From Plumapathes pennacea (Eukaryota; Cnidaria; Anthozoa; Antipatharia; Myriopathidae), in NCBI GenBank assembly GCA_964036295.1, contig OZ038467.1, positions 11,743,670 to 11,807,669 of the forward strand: 64,000 nucleotides of DNA. Reading direction: 5' to 3'. Position 1 is the stretch's first letter. Every line of letters begins with the position of its first letter. The position numbers and the translations under genes were made by a program. Below, piece after piece: positions 55,308 through 64,000 of the stretch. The notes beneath the pieces are model-generated. The model worked only from the letters and a program-made list of their open reading frames with translations, was not told where the DNA came from and ran no database searches.

Positions 55308-58300
55308 CTAGTGGAAGACATCTTCTACTGCCTCCAGCAACACGCACTTGTCAATTGGACGCTCCAGTTCAGATGTCTTGGTCTTCACCCTGACTCGTCG
55401 CACGCAGCCATCTGCGCCTGGCATCACTTCCGTGACTCTAGCAATAGGCCAGGAACTTCGAGGAGAAGTGTCATCCACGACCAATACGACATCATTGACA
55501 GTCAAATTTCTGCGGGGGCGATTCCATTTTTGTCGCGACTGCAGTAGAGGGAGGTAGTCTCGAGACCATCGCTTCCAGAACTGGTCCGCTAGGTATTGAA
55601 CTTGCCGCCATCTTCTCCGTGAGTATGAATCTTCCTTCCTAAAAACACCGGGGGGAAGTACAGGTCCGGATCTGAGTAGCAACAAGTGGTTGGGCGTGAG
55701 GGCTTCCAAGTCTCTTGGGTCTTCAGATACCTTTGTGATGGGCCTTCCGTTGATGATTGCTTCAACCTCACACATGAGGGTCTGCAATGCTTCATCTTTG
55801 AGGATCTGTTCCCTGAGAAGAGCGGTTAGGATCTTGCGCGTGGTCCTGATACACCGTTCCCAAATCCCACCATGATGGGACCCAGCCGGAGGGTTGAAGA
55901 TCCATTGTACGTCTTGCTGTAGCAAGGCTTCACTGATCTGTCGTTGGTTCCACTGTGCAATGCTGCTCCGAATGTCCTTCTCTCCGCAGACAAAATTACC
56001 ACCATTATCACTCCTCACCAGCACTGGTCTGCCTCTCCTCGCAGCGAAGCGCCGGAAAGCATCAATGAAGGAATCGGTGTCGAGCGAATGGGTCACCTCT
56101 ATGTGCACCGCTCTGATAGCCAGGCAAGTAAATATACACCCATACCTCTTAACTTGGCTTCGCCCTTGCTTAACCATGAATGGGCCAAAGAAGTCCACTC
56201 CTACGTTGCTGAATGGGGGGAGATCAGGTGTGACACGATCCTGAGGTAGATCTGCCATCTTCTGCTCACTCACTGGGGACTGTCTACGTCGGCAATCGAA
56301 ACAACTTGCCAGAAGTCTCCGCACCATAGAACTTGCATTGATGACCCAGAACTTGCCACGCAGAAGCGACAGCACGTACTCTCTTCCGGAGTGTCCCGAG
56401 AGGAGATGATAGTGTCGAATGATCAGCCTTGTGATATGATGATCCTTGGGCAACAGAATCTGATGTTTGGCTTCTACTGGCAATGATGACCGATGTAATC
56501 GTCCGCCAACTCTCAGGACTCCATCAATGAGGATTGGGTCTAACCGGAAGATAGCACTGTGTTTCCTTACAGCACTTATCTTCTGTCCGGGACGCAGCTC
56601 ATCACCTGTAGCGGACCCCTTGTTCTGTGCACATTCAAGGCTATGTATCTCCACTGCAAAGTGTTTCTTCTGGACGTATCTGATAACGTTCAGCTCAGCC
56701 TCTTTCATCTCGTCTACCGTTATTGGTTTCAAAACTCTCTTCTCATTCCGCTCCGTAGAGAAAGAATTGTTCTTACTAGCTTCGCGTAAGTTCTTCCTGT
56801 ACCTGAGCGTCCAGGCGATGAATTTCTTCAGGTTCTGCCATGACGAGAACCTCTCCAGTATCCTGTCTGTTTCAGTAGTAGCATCGTCAACAGCTGTAGC
56901 GTACGTTCTGGCTTCCCTCTTCACTTCAGGATCACAGTCAGAGACCCCTAGCTCGTCTGAGAATGGACATGGCCAGTCAGCTTCAGATTTCCACAAAAAT
57001 GGTGGTTCATTTACCCATCTCGTAGCTGCAAGGAAGGCATCCACTGTCAATCCTCGAGAAGCATCATCTGCGGGATTCAACTTTGTCTCCACGTGTCTCC
57101 ACTGCGACGGTTCCGAGCCATCACGGACCACTGCTATTCTGTTCGCAACAAATGTGTGGAATCTCTTGTCTTCGTTTCGGATGTACTTTAGCACTGTGGT
57201 ACTGTCAGTCCAGAAGTGAGAGGTGTCAATGGGAAGCTGCAGCTCTTTCCTCATTAGCTTGTCCAACTTGACGGCCACTGTAGCCGCCGACAGCTCCAAC
57301 CGTGGTATGGAAACAGCCTTTAAGGGAACAAGCCTCGACTTGGCCATCATGAGAGCACAGTGAATCTGACCTTTCCTGTCTGTGAGTCGGAGGTAGGTGA
57401 CAGCACCGTAGCCAGTCTCGGAGGCATCACTGAAGTGGTGGAGTTGACTCGAGACAACTTCATCAAGGCTCCTCGGCTTTACGCAGCGATCAACTGCGTA
57501 CTCTGTTAGCTTAGGGAGCTCATGAAGCCACTGCTGCCAGCGGCCTAGGGACTCTTCTGGTATGGCGTCATCCCAACCCAACCCTCTTCGGCACAGGTCT
57601 TGTAGTAGCGCCTTAGCTGGCAATATGAAAGGGCCGGCAAATCCCAAAGGATCATAAACCGAGCTTACAACTGACAGGATGCCACGTCTCGTCGGAGGTC
57701 TATCCTTAATCTTGATCACAAATCCAAATCTGTCTGCCTCCATGTCCCAATTTACGCCCAGAGCTCGTTCGACCGGCATGCTCTCAAGATCCAAGTCCTT
57801 GACCGACTTTGCTCTCTCAGACTCAGGAATGGATGCAGTGACTTTCGAAGAATTGGACAACCACTTGGTCAGCCGGAATCCTCCCTTAGATAAGAGCTCT
57901 CGAAGTTCCTTCGACTGCGTAATTGCTTCGTTCTCGTCTTTAACAGACTTCAAACAGTCATCCACATAAAAGTTCTTCTTGACTGTTTCAATAGTCGCAG
58001 GAGCAAATTCATCTTTGTTGTCCTCGGCTGTCTTCTGAAGCGCATAGATGGAACAACTGGGTGACGACACACCACCAAATAGGTGAACTTTCATACGAAA
58101 CTCTTGTGGAACCCGATTCAGATCACCTCCAGGCCACCACAAGAATCTCAAAGCATCGCAGTGACTCGGAGTAACGCGCACCTGATTGAACATGGATTCA
58201 ATGTCAGACATTAGAGCTATGGGCTCTTGCCTAAACCTGGTCAGCACTCCGACCAAGGTACTGTTCAAGTCAGGACCCTGAAGCAAGCAGTCATTCAGTG

Positions 58301-61300
58301 AAACGTTCCTATACTTTGCAGCACAGTCGAACACAACCCTTGTCTTGTCAGGTTTCTCGGGATGGAATACTGGGTGATGGGGCAAATACCACACGAACCC
58401 ATCTGAGCGGTTAAGTGCATGGTCTGGTACTTTCTCTGCGTAACCCTTGTGTACATAATCTTCCAAGACGGCTGAATACCTTCCATGCAACCCTGGATCT
58501 TTCAGAAATCTTCTCTTGAGATGTTTCAGACGATGTTCTGCCAGTGGTCTGTTACTAGGAAGGGAAGGAGGGTAACTTTTCCACGGCAGGGCGATTTCGT
58601 AGTGACCATTATTCAACTGAGTTGTCTCCTCCATAATGGTAATCGCTTTCCGGTCTTCTTGGGACATCTGTGTAGTCGTATCAGCCAATGAGTCGCTGAA
58701 CTCTAACTCCATGAACTTCTGAAACTGTTGATCTAACAGAATGTCTCCTCGTATGAAATTTGCCTTGTAACTCGCCTCTCCCTGCTCACGGCCTAATGGA
58801 CCATTCACTGTCCAACCGAAGATGGTCTTGACCGCATACGGTCCCTTTCTCTGGCTCTGTCTTACTTCTTGTGGTTCCAGGGCCCTGGCATTGTCGTTTC
58901 CAATAAGTATCCCGACTTGAGCAGTCACTTGAGGCACGGAGATTCCACTCAGGTGAGGCCATTTCTCAATGTCTTTCTGCCTGGGGATGTCGTCAACTGA
59001 AACGGGTAACTTGGGTGTAGAGAACACCACAGGAAGTTCTAGGAACTCATGTTCACCAAGGTCGTACACCTCTAAACTGACCACGCTGCTCTCTACACAG
59101 TTGTTTTCTTTCCCTAAAGTCGTCAAGGAAAGACTTGTCTTCTTTCCCTCGAGGCCAAGTTGCTCCAACAGTTCTTCTGTACAGAAGGTTGAGTTAGACC
59201 CACTGTCCAGGAATGCAAATGTGACGACAGAGTCTCTACTCCCCCTGGCCTTCACTCTCACTGGGACAATAGGGAGACCGATCGATGACCTTGTAGTCTC
59301 TGTATGTCCACAGACGCTTCCTTCCAACCCAATCAGCCCATTACTGGCACGACTGGCTGGGCCGGACTCTTCACTCGAGTCTCTGTTGTGTCTGTTAGCA
59401 TCGTTAAAGGGGTGTAGCAGCGGCGAATGCTTCTGGTCACAGTCCCCGCATGCATCCTTTCTCCTGCACTGGCTCGCTCGATGGAAAGGAATAAGACAAT
59501 TGTAACAGAGTGACTTGTCTCGTACAAACTTGAGGCGATCGGTATAACCCAGACTCTTGAACTCCTCACATTCTTCTAGCCTGTGTCCTCTCCTGTTACA
59601 CATGGCACAGTTCCTGTCTCTGCTGACAGGTACTGCCGCATCTGGCAACTCACTCACAGCGTGCTCTTCTTCGCGAACGTTAGTTGCAAAGTTGTGCCTG
59701 TTTGAGGGCGTGAACTTGTGGACTTTCTTGTCTTTGTCTTGTTCTTGTGGTTTGGCAGTAAGGTTCCCGAACAAGGGGTGAGCAGCAACACGGGCTTCCT
59801 TCTCGACAAAGTCCACAATGTCGTCAAAACAGATCTCTCTCTCTTGGACCTCTGAAACATAGTCCGCTGTCACCCGCCACCTCTTCCTCAGGTCATATGG
59901 TAACCTCTCCACTATACCTTTCAGGCTGTCAGGATTCTCAATTTTGCTTCTGTGCCCTATCTCATTTAAGGTGTTCCTGCAGCTGATGAGCATCACGGAC
60001 AGGCTCTGTAATGCCTTGGTATCCTCGGGCCTTATAGCGTTCCCTTTGGTCACCCTGTCGACACAGGCAGCAGCGATCTTGTAGTTCTGGCCATACTTCC
60101 TTTTTAGTAGCTTCCTGGCTTCCTTGTATCCCTCGTCTGGTTTCATGGGGAGGCAGCTTCGCATCAGCTCTTGCACTTCTCCTCTAGTGTACTGTACTAA
60201 ATAGTACAGTCGGGAACTACTGCTGTCGGTTCTTGCCTCTATCAGGCACTCAAACGCCCTCACAAAATCACAATAATCGATTGGATCCCCACTAAACACA
60301 GGAACCTCAGGCTTGGGGAGTGTCAATGCCATTGCGCTTTGGTGTTGCCGAGCAGCTAGGTTCTGCATACACTTCATTTGCATTTCTTGGATGCTGACTA
60401 GGGTGGTGAGATGTCTGTCACTGGTTATGTTGTCTGTGAGGGGTTTCCTTTCTTCAGGGGAATACCTCAGAGGTCTTGGTAAATGCTCCTCACTGGCTGC
60501 ATTGGTCGGAGTGGTTTCCTTTCTCTGGGGGGAACACGAAAGAGGAACTCTTGGCAGATGTTCTTCACTCGCAGGGTTGATTTGGATGAGTTTACTTTCC
60601 TCAGGAGGATACCAAAGGGGGACTTCTTTCCGGACAGTGAAATCATCATTTACCTGATGGTGGTTAGCTGAGGAAGGACATACAGGCCCTCTGTCTTCTG
60701 TGACTAGTCTCGCACCATTTTCTACAGCATCAGCCTTGGCATACACCTGCTCTCTTGCCACCGTCTGAGCGAGATCTGTCTTCAACTTCAGGAGTTCCTC
60801 CTCCTGCTCTAGGTGGAATTTCCTTTCTGCTATTTGCTGTTCAAGGCCTAACAAATTCATCCTTGCCTCCAAAGCCTTTCGTCTTGCTTCCTCTTCTATC
60901 AGCCTCAATCTTGACGAACTACCAGATGAAGTGCTCAATCTCCCACTACTAGCCCTGGACCGTGTACCAATGAGACTAACCGAATCTTCCGGTCTAACTA
61001 TTGGCTCAACCGCTGCGCATGCCATAGCTGCCAGCCATCCATTTGCTCTCTCCTTTACACCATTAAACAAGACAACTTCCTGCTGGTAATACTCGCCCAA
61101 CTCAACAGAACTCTCTGACCCATTAACATAGCTACAATACAACTTATGGGCATCGACGAACTTCTCAAACGCCTCGTTCAAATCCAAAATCTTCAGCTCA
61201 ACACAACCTACATTTTCACCCCTATCCATCAAATTCAACAGTTCATTTCTCCTTTTCGTAAGTACGGCCTTAAACCCAGCTCTCCTTTTCTTCAGCTCCA

Positions 61301-61418
61301 CACCTTTCTCTGCACGTACCGCCTCCTGATCCACAGTAGTACTCGCTTTTCTCACGCGGGTGGATTCTTCATCCCTTCCGAAGACGGTGTTCGACATTTC
61401 CTCCGGATTTTGAGCCAT
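55308..61418 (-). CDS. BEL/Pao gag-pol polyprotein
   Basis: 2036 residues, no stop or frameshift. In order: an N-terminal helical Gag part with a charged coiled coil (about 165-230); a DUF1759-like Gag region (about 370-520); zinc knuckles CAMCNRRGHRLEEC (about 602) and CYNCLIPFHRASQC (about 638); an aspartic protease with LDSGSNSTF (about 735, DSG rather than DTG); reverse transcriptase with FYVDDC (about 1150); RNase H with FSDASETGYGA (about 1330); an HHCC integrase zinc finger (about 1655-1710); an integrase core with acidic residues in VDFFGP, RSDNGGNF and GGIWERC (about 1744, 1804, 1852); and a C-terminal DUF5641-like tail ending near 2025. The ATG at 61418 is 14 bp after the 5' LTR. 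All catalytic motifs are present, so it may be active; activity itself is inference. Confidence 0.96.
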   Translation of the reverse strand: MAQNPEEMSNTVFGRDEESTRVRKASTTVDQEAVRAEKGVELKKRRAGFKAVLTKRRNELLNLMDRGENVGCVELKILDLNEAFEKFVDAHKLYCSYVNGSESSVELGEYYQQEVVLFNGVKERANGWLAAMACAAVEPIVRPEDSVSLIGTRSRASSGRLSTSSGSSSRLRLIEEEARRKALEARMNLLGLEQQIAERKFHLEQEEELLKLKTDLAQTVAREQVYAKADAVENGARLVTEDRGPVCPSSANHHQVNDDFTVRKEVPLWYPPEESKLIQINPASEEHLPRVPLSCSPQRKETTPTNAASEEHLPRPLRYSPEERKPLTDNITSDRHLTTLVSIQEMQMKCMQNLAARQHQSAMALTLPKPEVPVFSGDPIDYCDFVRAFECLIEARTDSSSSRLYYLVQYTRGEVQELMRSCLPMKPDEGYKEARKLLKRKYGQNYKIAAACVDRVTKGNAIRPEDTKALQSLSVMLISCRNTLNEIGHRSKIENPDSLKGIVERLPYDLRKRWRVTADYVSEVQEREICFDDIVDFVEKEARVAAHPLFGNLTAKPQEQDKDKKVHKFTPSNRHNFATNVREEEHAVSELPDAAVPVSRDRNCAMCNRRGHRLEECEEFKSLGYTDRLKFVRDKSLCYNCLIPFHRASQCRRKDACGDCDQKHSPLLHPFNDANRHNRDSSEESGPASRASNGLIGLEGSVCGHTETTRSSIGLPIVPVRVKARGSRDSVVTFAFLDSGSNSTFCTEELLEQLGLEGKKTSLSLTTLGKENNCVESSVVSLEVYDLGEHEFLELPVVFSTPKLPVSVDDIPRQKDIEKWPHLSGISVPQVTAQVGILIGNDNARALEPQEVRQSQRKGPYAVKTIFGWTVNGPLGREQGEASYKANFIRGDILLDQQFQKFMELEFSDSLADTTTQMSQEDRKAITIMEETTQLNNGHYEIALPWKSYPPSLPSNRPLAEHRLKHLKRRFLKDPGLHGRYSAVLEDYVHKGYAEKVPDHALNRSDGFVWYLPHHPVFHPEKPDKTRVVFDCAAKYRNVSLNDCLLQGPDLNSTLVGVLTRFRQEPIALMSDIESMFNQVRVTPSHCDALRFLWWPGGDLNRVPQEFRMKVHLFGGVSSPSCSIYALQKTAEDNKDEFAPATIETVKKNFYVDDCLKSVKDENEAITQSKELRELLSKGGFRLTKWLSNSSKVTASIPESERAKSVKDLDLESMPVERALGVNWDMEADRFGFVIKIKDRPPTRRGILSVVSSVYDPLGFAGPFILPAKALLQDLCRRGLGWDDAIPEESLGRWQQWLHELPKLTEYAVDRCVKPRSLDEVVSSQLHHFSDASETGYGAVTYLRLTDRKGQIHCALMMAKSRLVPLKAVSIPRLELSAATVAVKLDKLMRKELQLPIDTSHFWTDSTTVLKYIRNEDKRFHTFVANRIAVVRDGSEPSQWRHVETKLNPADDASRGLTVDAFLAATRWVNEPPFLWKSEADWPCPFSDELGVSDCDPEVKREARTYATAVDDATTETDRILERFSSWQNLKKFIAWTLRYRKNLREASKNNSFSTERNEKRVLKPITVDEMKEAELNVIRYVQKKHFAVEIHSLECAQNKGSATGDELRPGQKISAVRKHSAIFRLDPILIDGVLRVGGRLHRSSLPVEAKHQILLPKDHHITRLIIRHYHLLSGHSGREYVLSLLRGKFWVINASSMVRRLLASCFDCRRRQSPVSEQKMADLPQDRVTPDLPPFSNVGVDFFGPFMVKQGRSQVKRYGCIFTCLAIRAVHIEVTHSLDTDSFIDAFRRFAARRGRPVLVRSDNGGNFVCGEKDIRSSIAQWNQRQISEALLQQDVQWIFNPPAGSHHGGIWERCIRTTRKILTALLREQILKDEALQTLMCEVEAIINGRPITKVSEDPRDLEALTPNHLLLLRSGPVLPPGVFRKEDSYSRRRWRQVQYLADQFWKRWSRDYLPLLQSRQKWNRPRRNLTVNDVVLVVDDTSPRSSWPIARVTEVMPGADGCVRRVRVKTKTSELERPIDKCVLLEAVEDVFH

Positions 61419-61432
61419 CGTGTTTAAACTAA

Positions 61433-61958
61433 TGTAGTCGCCAAAACATTCCGGGGTATTTGGCGGTTACAGGAAAAACGAAGTCCCACATCCGATTGGC
61501 CATAAACATGTCAATACGCGTGTTTCCAGCTTTAATTAACAGCCACGACGAACGGTTTCTGCAATACCACGAGTGATTACATAATTAATCCTTAAGGGAT
61601 ATGCAAACTAGCGGCAATAACAATACAATTACATGAAGACAACGAAATAAATAAACATGTGCGAATAGAAATACGAGCGGCACTACTTACAAACACGTTC
61701 GGCTATCGGGAACTTCTATATGCAAACATGAACCACAATAAAACAGTCAGCGAACAAGGAGGCCAACACAGAAATCAGACAAATATTTACGTGCTAAACA
61801 CGCAGGAAAACCGCGACTCGGCTCAGCACTCTCAACCTTTGCTGGCCGCCATGTGTCTCTTGTTGCCGGGGGGGTCCGACCCCGGATTCAGGGGCAGGCC
61901 CAGGCCCCGGGAGGAACAGTAACAAAACAGAACAAAAGGTTGATTGATTGAACCTACA
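61433..61958 (-). repeat. 5' LTR of the BEL/Pao element
   Basis: 526 bp, by-eye identical to 54643-55168. On the minus strand it is followed by only 14 bp before the gag-pol ATG. No recognisable TGG-starting tRNA primer site is present in those 14 bp. Confidence 0.95.
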
Positions 61959-62368
61959 ATAATTTGTCTTACAATGTAACAAGCCCAAAACAAAAAAGGG
62001 AATACAATAAAATATAATAATGCAAATAAAGAATTTGGGGGATGAACACTAAAACACTGCGTGTACAGCAAGGTGAGGTATTTCATGTCAATCGGTTTCT
62101 GTGCACCTAGCCTCCTAATAGCAGACCCACGAGCGACTCCCGTACAAAAGTAATTAAACGAGCTGAGTCGCAAGTGGATAGACGAGCCTAGCGGAAATAC
62201 ATCGAATAGAAGCTCTCTACTTTCTCTGCGGACTGTAAACTACGTAGAACCGCTCTCCTCCAATAGGAAAGGAAAACAAAGCTCTCAGGTTCAGATCCTC
62301 GCTCTTTAGGGGGAAAGTAAAGAAGGTTCGGCCACGCACAACTCAAGGTCCGTGAATCACACGCTTAC

Positions 62369-62800
62369 CTTGCTATGATCACTCCAAAAGAAAACAGACT
62401 TGTGCCATAAACCTGACAAACGTGCAAAACCACTCACACCACTCCAACTTCTTCCTACTCGTGCTTTAAAAGATATATACAAACGAATCCACTTTTCAGC
62501 AGACTGCCGCCATTTTTTAAATTGCTGAGTAGCCAGGCCAGTAATTTGGACAACAGAACCTGGCCCGGTTGGCCCAAGTCTCCGAGTGTACGCGCCATCA
62601 CCTGTTTCGCTGTGACAAGCTTGAAGTCACGCACACCAGCACCGGTTTTCACTTGTTGTTAAAAGTTGAGCTTCGAGCGATCTCACGAGTGTTTTTCAGA
62701 CAGGCTTGCGCCTGTACCACATGAAGGTTTTTTAAACTCCGATATGAATAATACTGGGCTCATTTAACGCTAAAGTTCGCATTCTTCTTCTATGCAGTGG
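62369..62800 (-). promoter_or_regulatory. candidate minus-strand promoter and first exon (unit C)
   Basis: Third copy of the 40100-type segment with the donor preserved. As in unit B, the short ATG frame stops early. Conservation here may simply reflect recent duplication. Confidence 0.28.
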
Positions 62801-63389
62801 CTATCCATAGAAAAACTCAAGACCCCGAGCTTTTAACAATGAAGGCAACAAGAAAATATTCAATAAACGACATAAATTGTGGACTAGAAGAGAAAAGCGC
62901 GAATAGTTCAACTTTTTGTGTATCTGAGTTATAAGAGGATTGTATGGGGTAGATGTATCTCGCAGTATCGCTGAAATTCGACCAGTAAACTAAAATTCGT
63001 TCCTGGTGTGACTGTTTTTAATTAAACAACCGTTTTACACAAAGAGGACGCGTAACATGATTATGAAAAAACATTGCTTGCTTTTTTTGTGCTGTAAATT
63101 AAATGGGAGACTACAGTATTTTTATTTCTTCAAGTCGCATTACTTAAAACGTTACATTAAAGTAAAATAGACTTCATGGTTTTTGAGTGGTTACATTTTC
63201 GAAGTGGATGCTACTTTTTTTCGGGGGGGGGGCAGTGAGGGGCTTACTTTCAGAGCTTAACACAAGGGTAAAACAAATAACGTTACTATCGGGAGGGGGA
63301 GTTGCTTTGGGAATTCTACGGTATTTTTGTTCACAAACGTACTCAGTTTAAGCAAGTCAAGGTTTTGCTCGCAAAATATATAGAGAATA

Positions 63390-63715
63390 TTACACGACGG
63401 CGCTAAGATATGAATTTTATTTTCGAGTGCTAAAAACAATATTTTACGAACGAGCGCTTCGCGAGTGAGTAAATATTGTTTTTACCATGAGAAAATAAAA
63501 TCCATATCTTCAAGCCGTCGTGCAATTTTCTTTTTATTATATTAGACACGAGTGTTTCACGAAAAATTGTACAAACAACCGTGCAAAAGCGGGAAATGAT
63601 TCCAACGATATCCTCACTAGTGAGGATATGGAAAATACGCCACTCAAGTCCCGAATGTAGTTTCGTATGGATTTTACTCACTATTTTCCAGTAAAACACC
63701 CGTGTCTATATAATA
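63390..63715. repeat. two adjacent hairpin modules (unit C)
   Basis: Third copy of the 41101-type hairpins. Here both arms of the first hairpin carry a matching change ('cacgacgg' and 'ccgtcgtg' in place of 'cacggcgg' and 'ccgccgtg'). Confidence 0.75.
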
Positions 63716-64000
63716 AATCTTCGTAAGTATGAGACGGTTCGTACAACAGAATTGAAGTGTTTCTTTCAGTGCATTTCAATAAACCAAAAGCTTGTCCAGG
63801 TGTTGATCCTCCGAGTTTCCTAAAACACATCGTCTCCGGACCAGATTAGGTTTATCTGGCTAAGTGTTAATGCGATCCTGTTGTGTTCTCGAGCCCAGAT
63901 AGTATGCATGGCGTTCAGACCTAAAGTTAAAGAAAAACATTTTAGTTAGTTGTGTGTAAACTCTCTTGTCATTTATATGCCTGAAAACGTAAAGGTTTCG

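Larger units (their letters stand above)
54643..61958 (-). mobile_element. full-length BEL/Pao LTR retrotransposon
   Basis: 7316 bp with two 526-bp LTRs (TGTAGTCG...CCTACA read on the plus strand) and a perfect 5-bp target duplication ATAAT (54638-54642 and 61959-61963). Unit B has the uninterrupted 'tattataatttgtcttac' near 47469. The element is transcribed leftwards, with one intact gag-pol ORF and no env-like ORF. Domain order protease, RT, RNase H, integrase places it in BEL/Pao. Confidence 0.97.
52986..64000. repeat. tandem unit C, incomplete at window end
   Basis: Follows unit B to about 54410, lacks about 500 bp (46760-47260 of B), carries the BEL/Pao insertion at 54643-61958, then resumes at 61959 matching 47466 onward to the window end. 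52986-54642 and 61959-64000 contain no supported gene. Confidence 0.88.

Noticed and set aside
56467..57219. 250-residue plus-strand ORF inside the retrotransposon
   Set aside because: Lies antisense to the reverse transcriptase/integrase region and has no domain of its own.

Overview
The window looks like nuclear DNA of an anthozoan cnidarian, most likely a stony coral. The grounds are an intact TPR-CHAT gene of the kind expanded in cnidarians (often annotated 'tetratricopeptide repeat protein 28-like'), a BEL/Pao retrotransposon, many short terminal-inverted-repeat (TIR) elements, a GT-AG splice layout with a TATA promoter, and moderate A+T content. Species assignment is inference. Only three long coding regions are convincing: a single-exon LicD-type transferase gene (19519-20439, +), the TPR-CHAT gene (30345-34724, +) and the gag-pol ORF of a full-length BEL/Pao element (55308-61418, -).

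Layout. 1-14 kb: two arrays of a degenerate ~80-bp satellite (1-2132 and 4556-12071), each followed by the same unique-type flank (2133-4060 and 12072-14346). Bases 1 to about 4050 recur as a direct duplication at 10892 to about 14100. The second flank runs into a TATA promoter and a 5' splice donor (14347-14430) homologous to the start of the TPR-CHAT gene, but no gene body follows. 15-24 kb: small DNA elements, a large palindrome, the LicD gene, and a tiny TPR pseudogene scrap at 23973. 24-26.7 kb: another flank and promoter copy leading to a frameshifted, truncated TPR pseudogene (26393-26727). 26.8-34.7 kb: flank, promoter, non-coding exon 1, intron 1 and the intact TPR-CHAT gene.

35.2-64 kb: a tandem series of related ~8-kb units (A 35229-45062, B 45066-52982, C 52986 to the window end). 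Each complete unit starts with sequence that lies just downstream of the TPR-CHAT gene and ends with the 80-bp satellite plus the sequence that lies just upstream of TPR-CHAT promoters. Where the gene would be expected between units, there is instead a ~1-kb array of GGGTAT/GGGTATAT. Units A and B therefore read as gene-less copies of a TPR-CHAT repeat locus whose gene slot is occupied by a G-quadruplex-prone microsatellite. Unit C carries a very young BEL/Pao insertion with LTRs identical by eye and a 5-bp target duplication.

The duplicated segments supply 'empty sites' for several mobile elements, so insertion boundaries and target duplications can be read directly: 3423-3667, 13662-14026, 18162-18602, 50932-51163 and 54643-61958. 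No tRNA, rRNA or CRISPR array was recognised.
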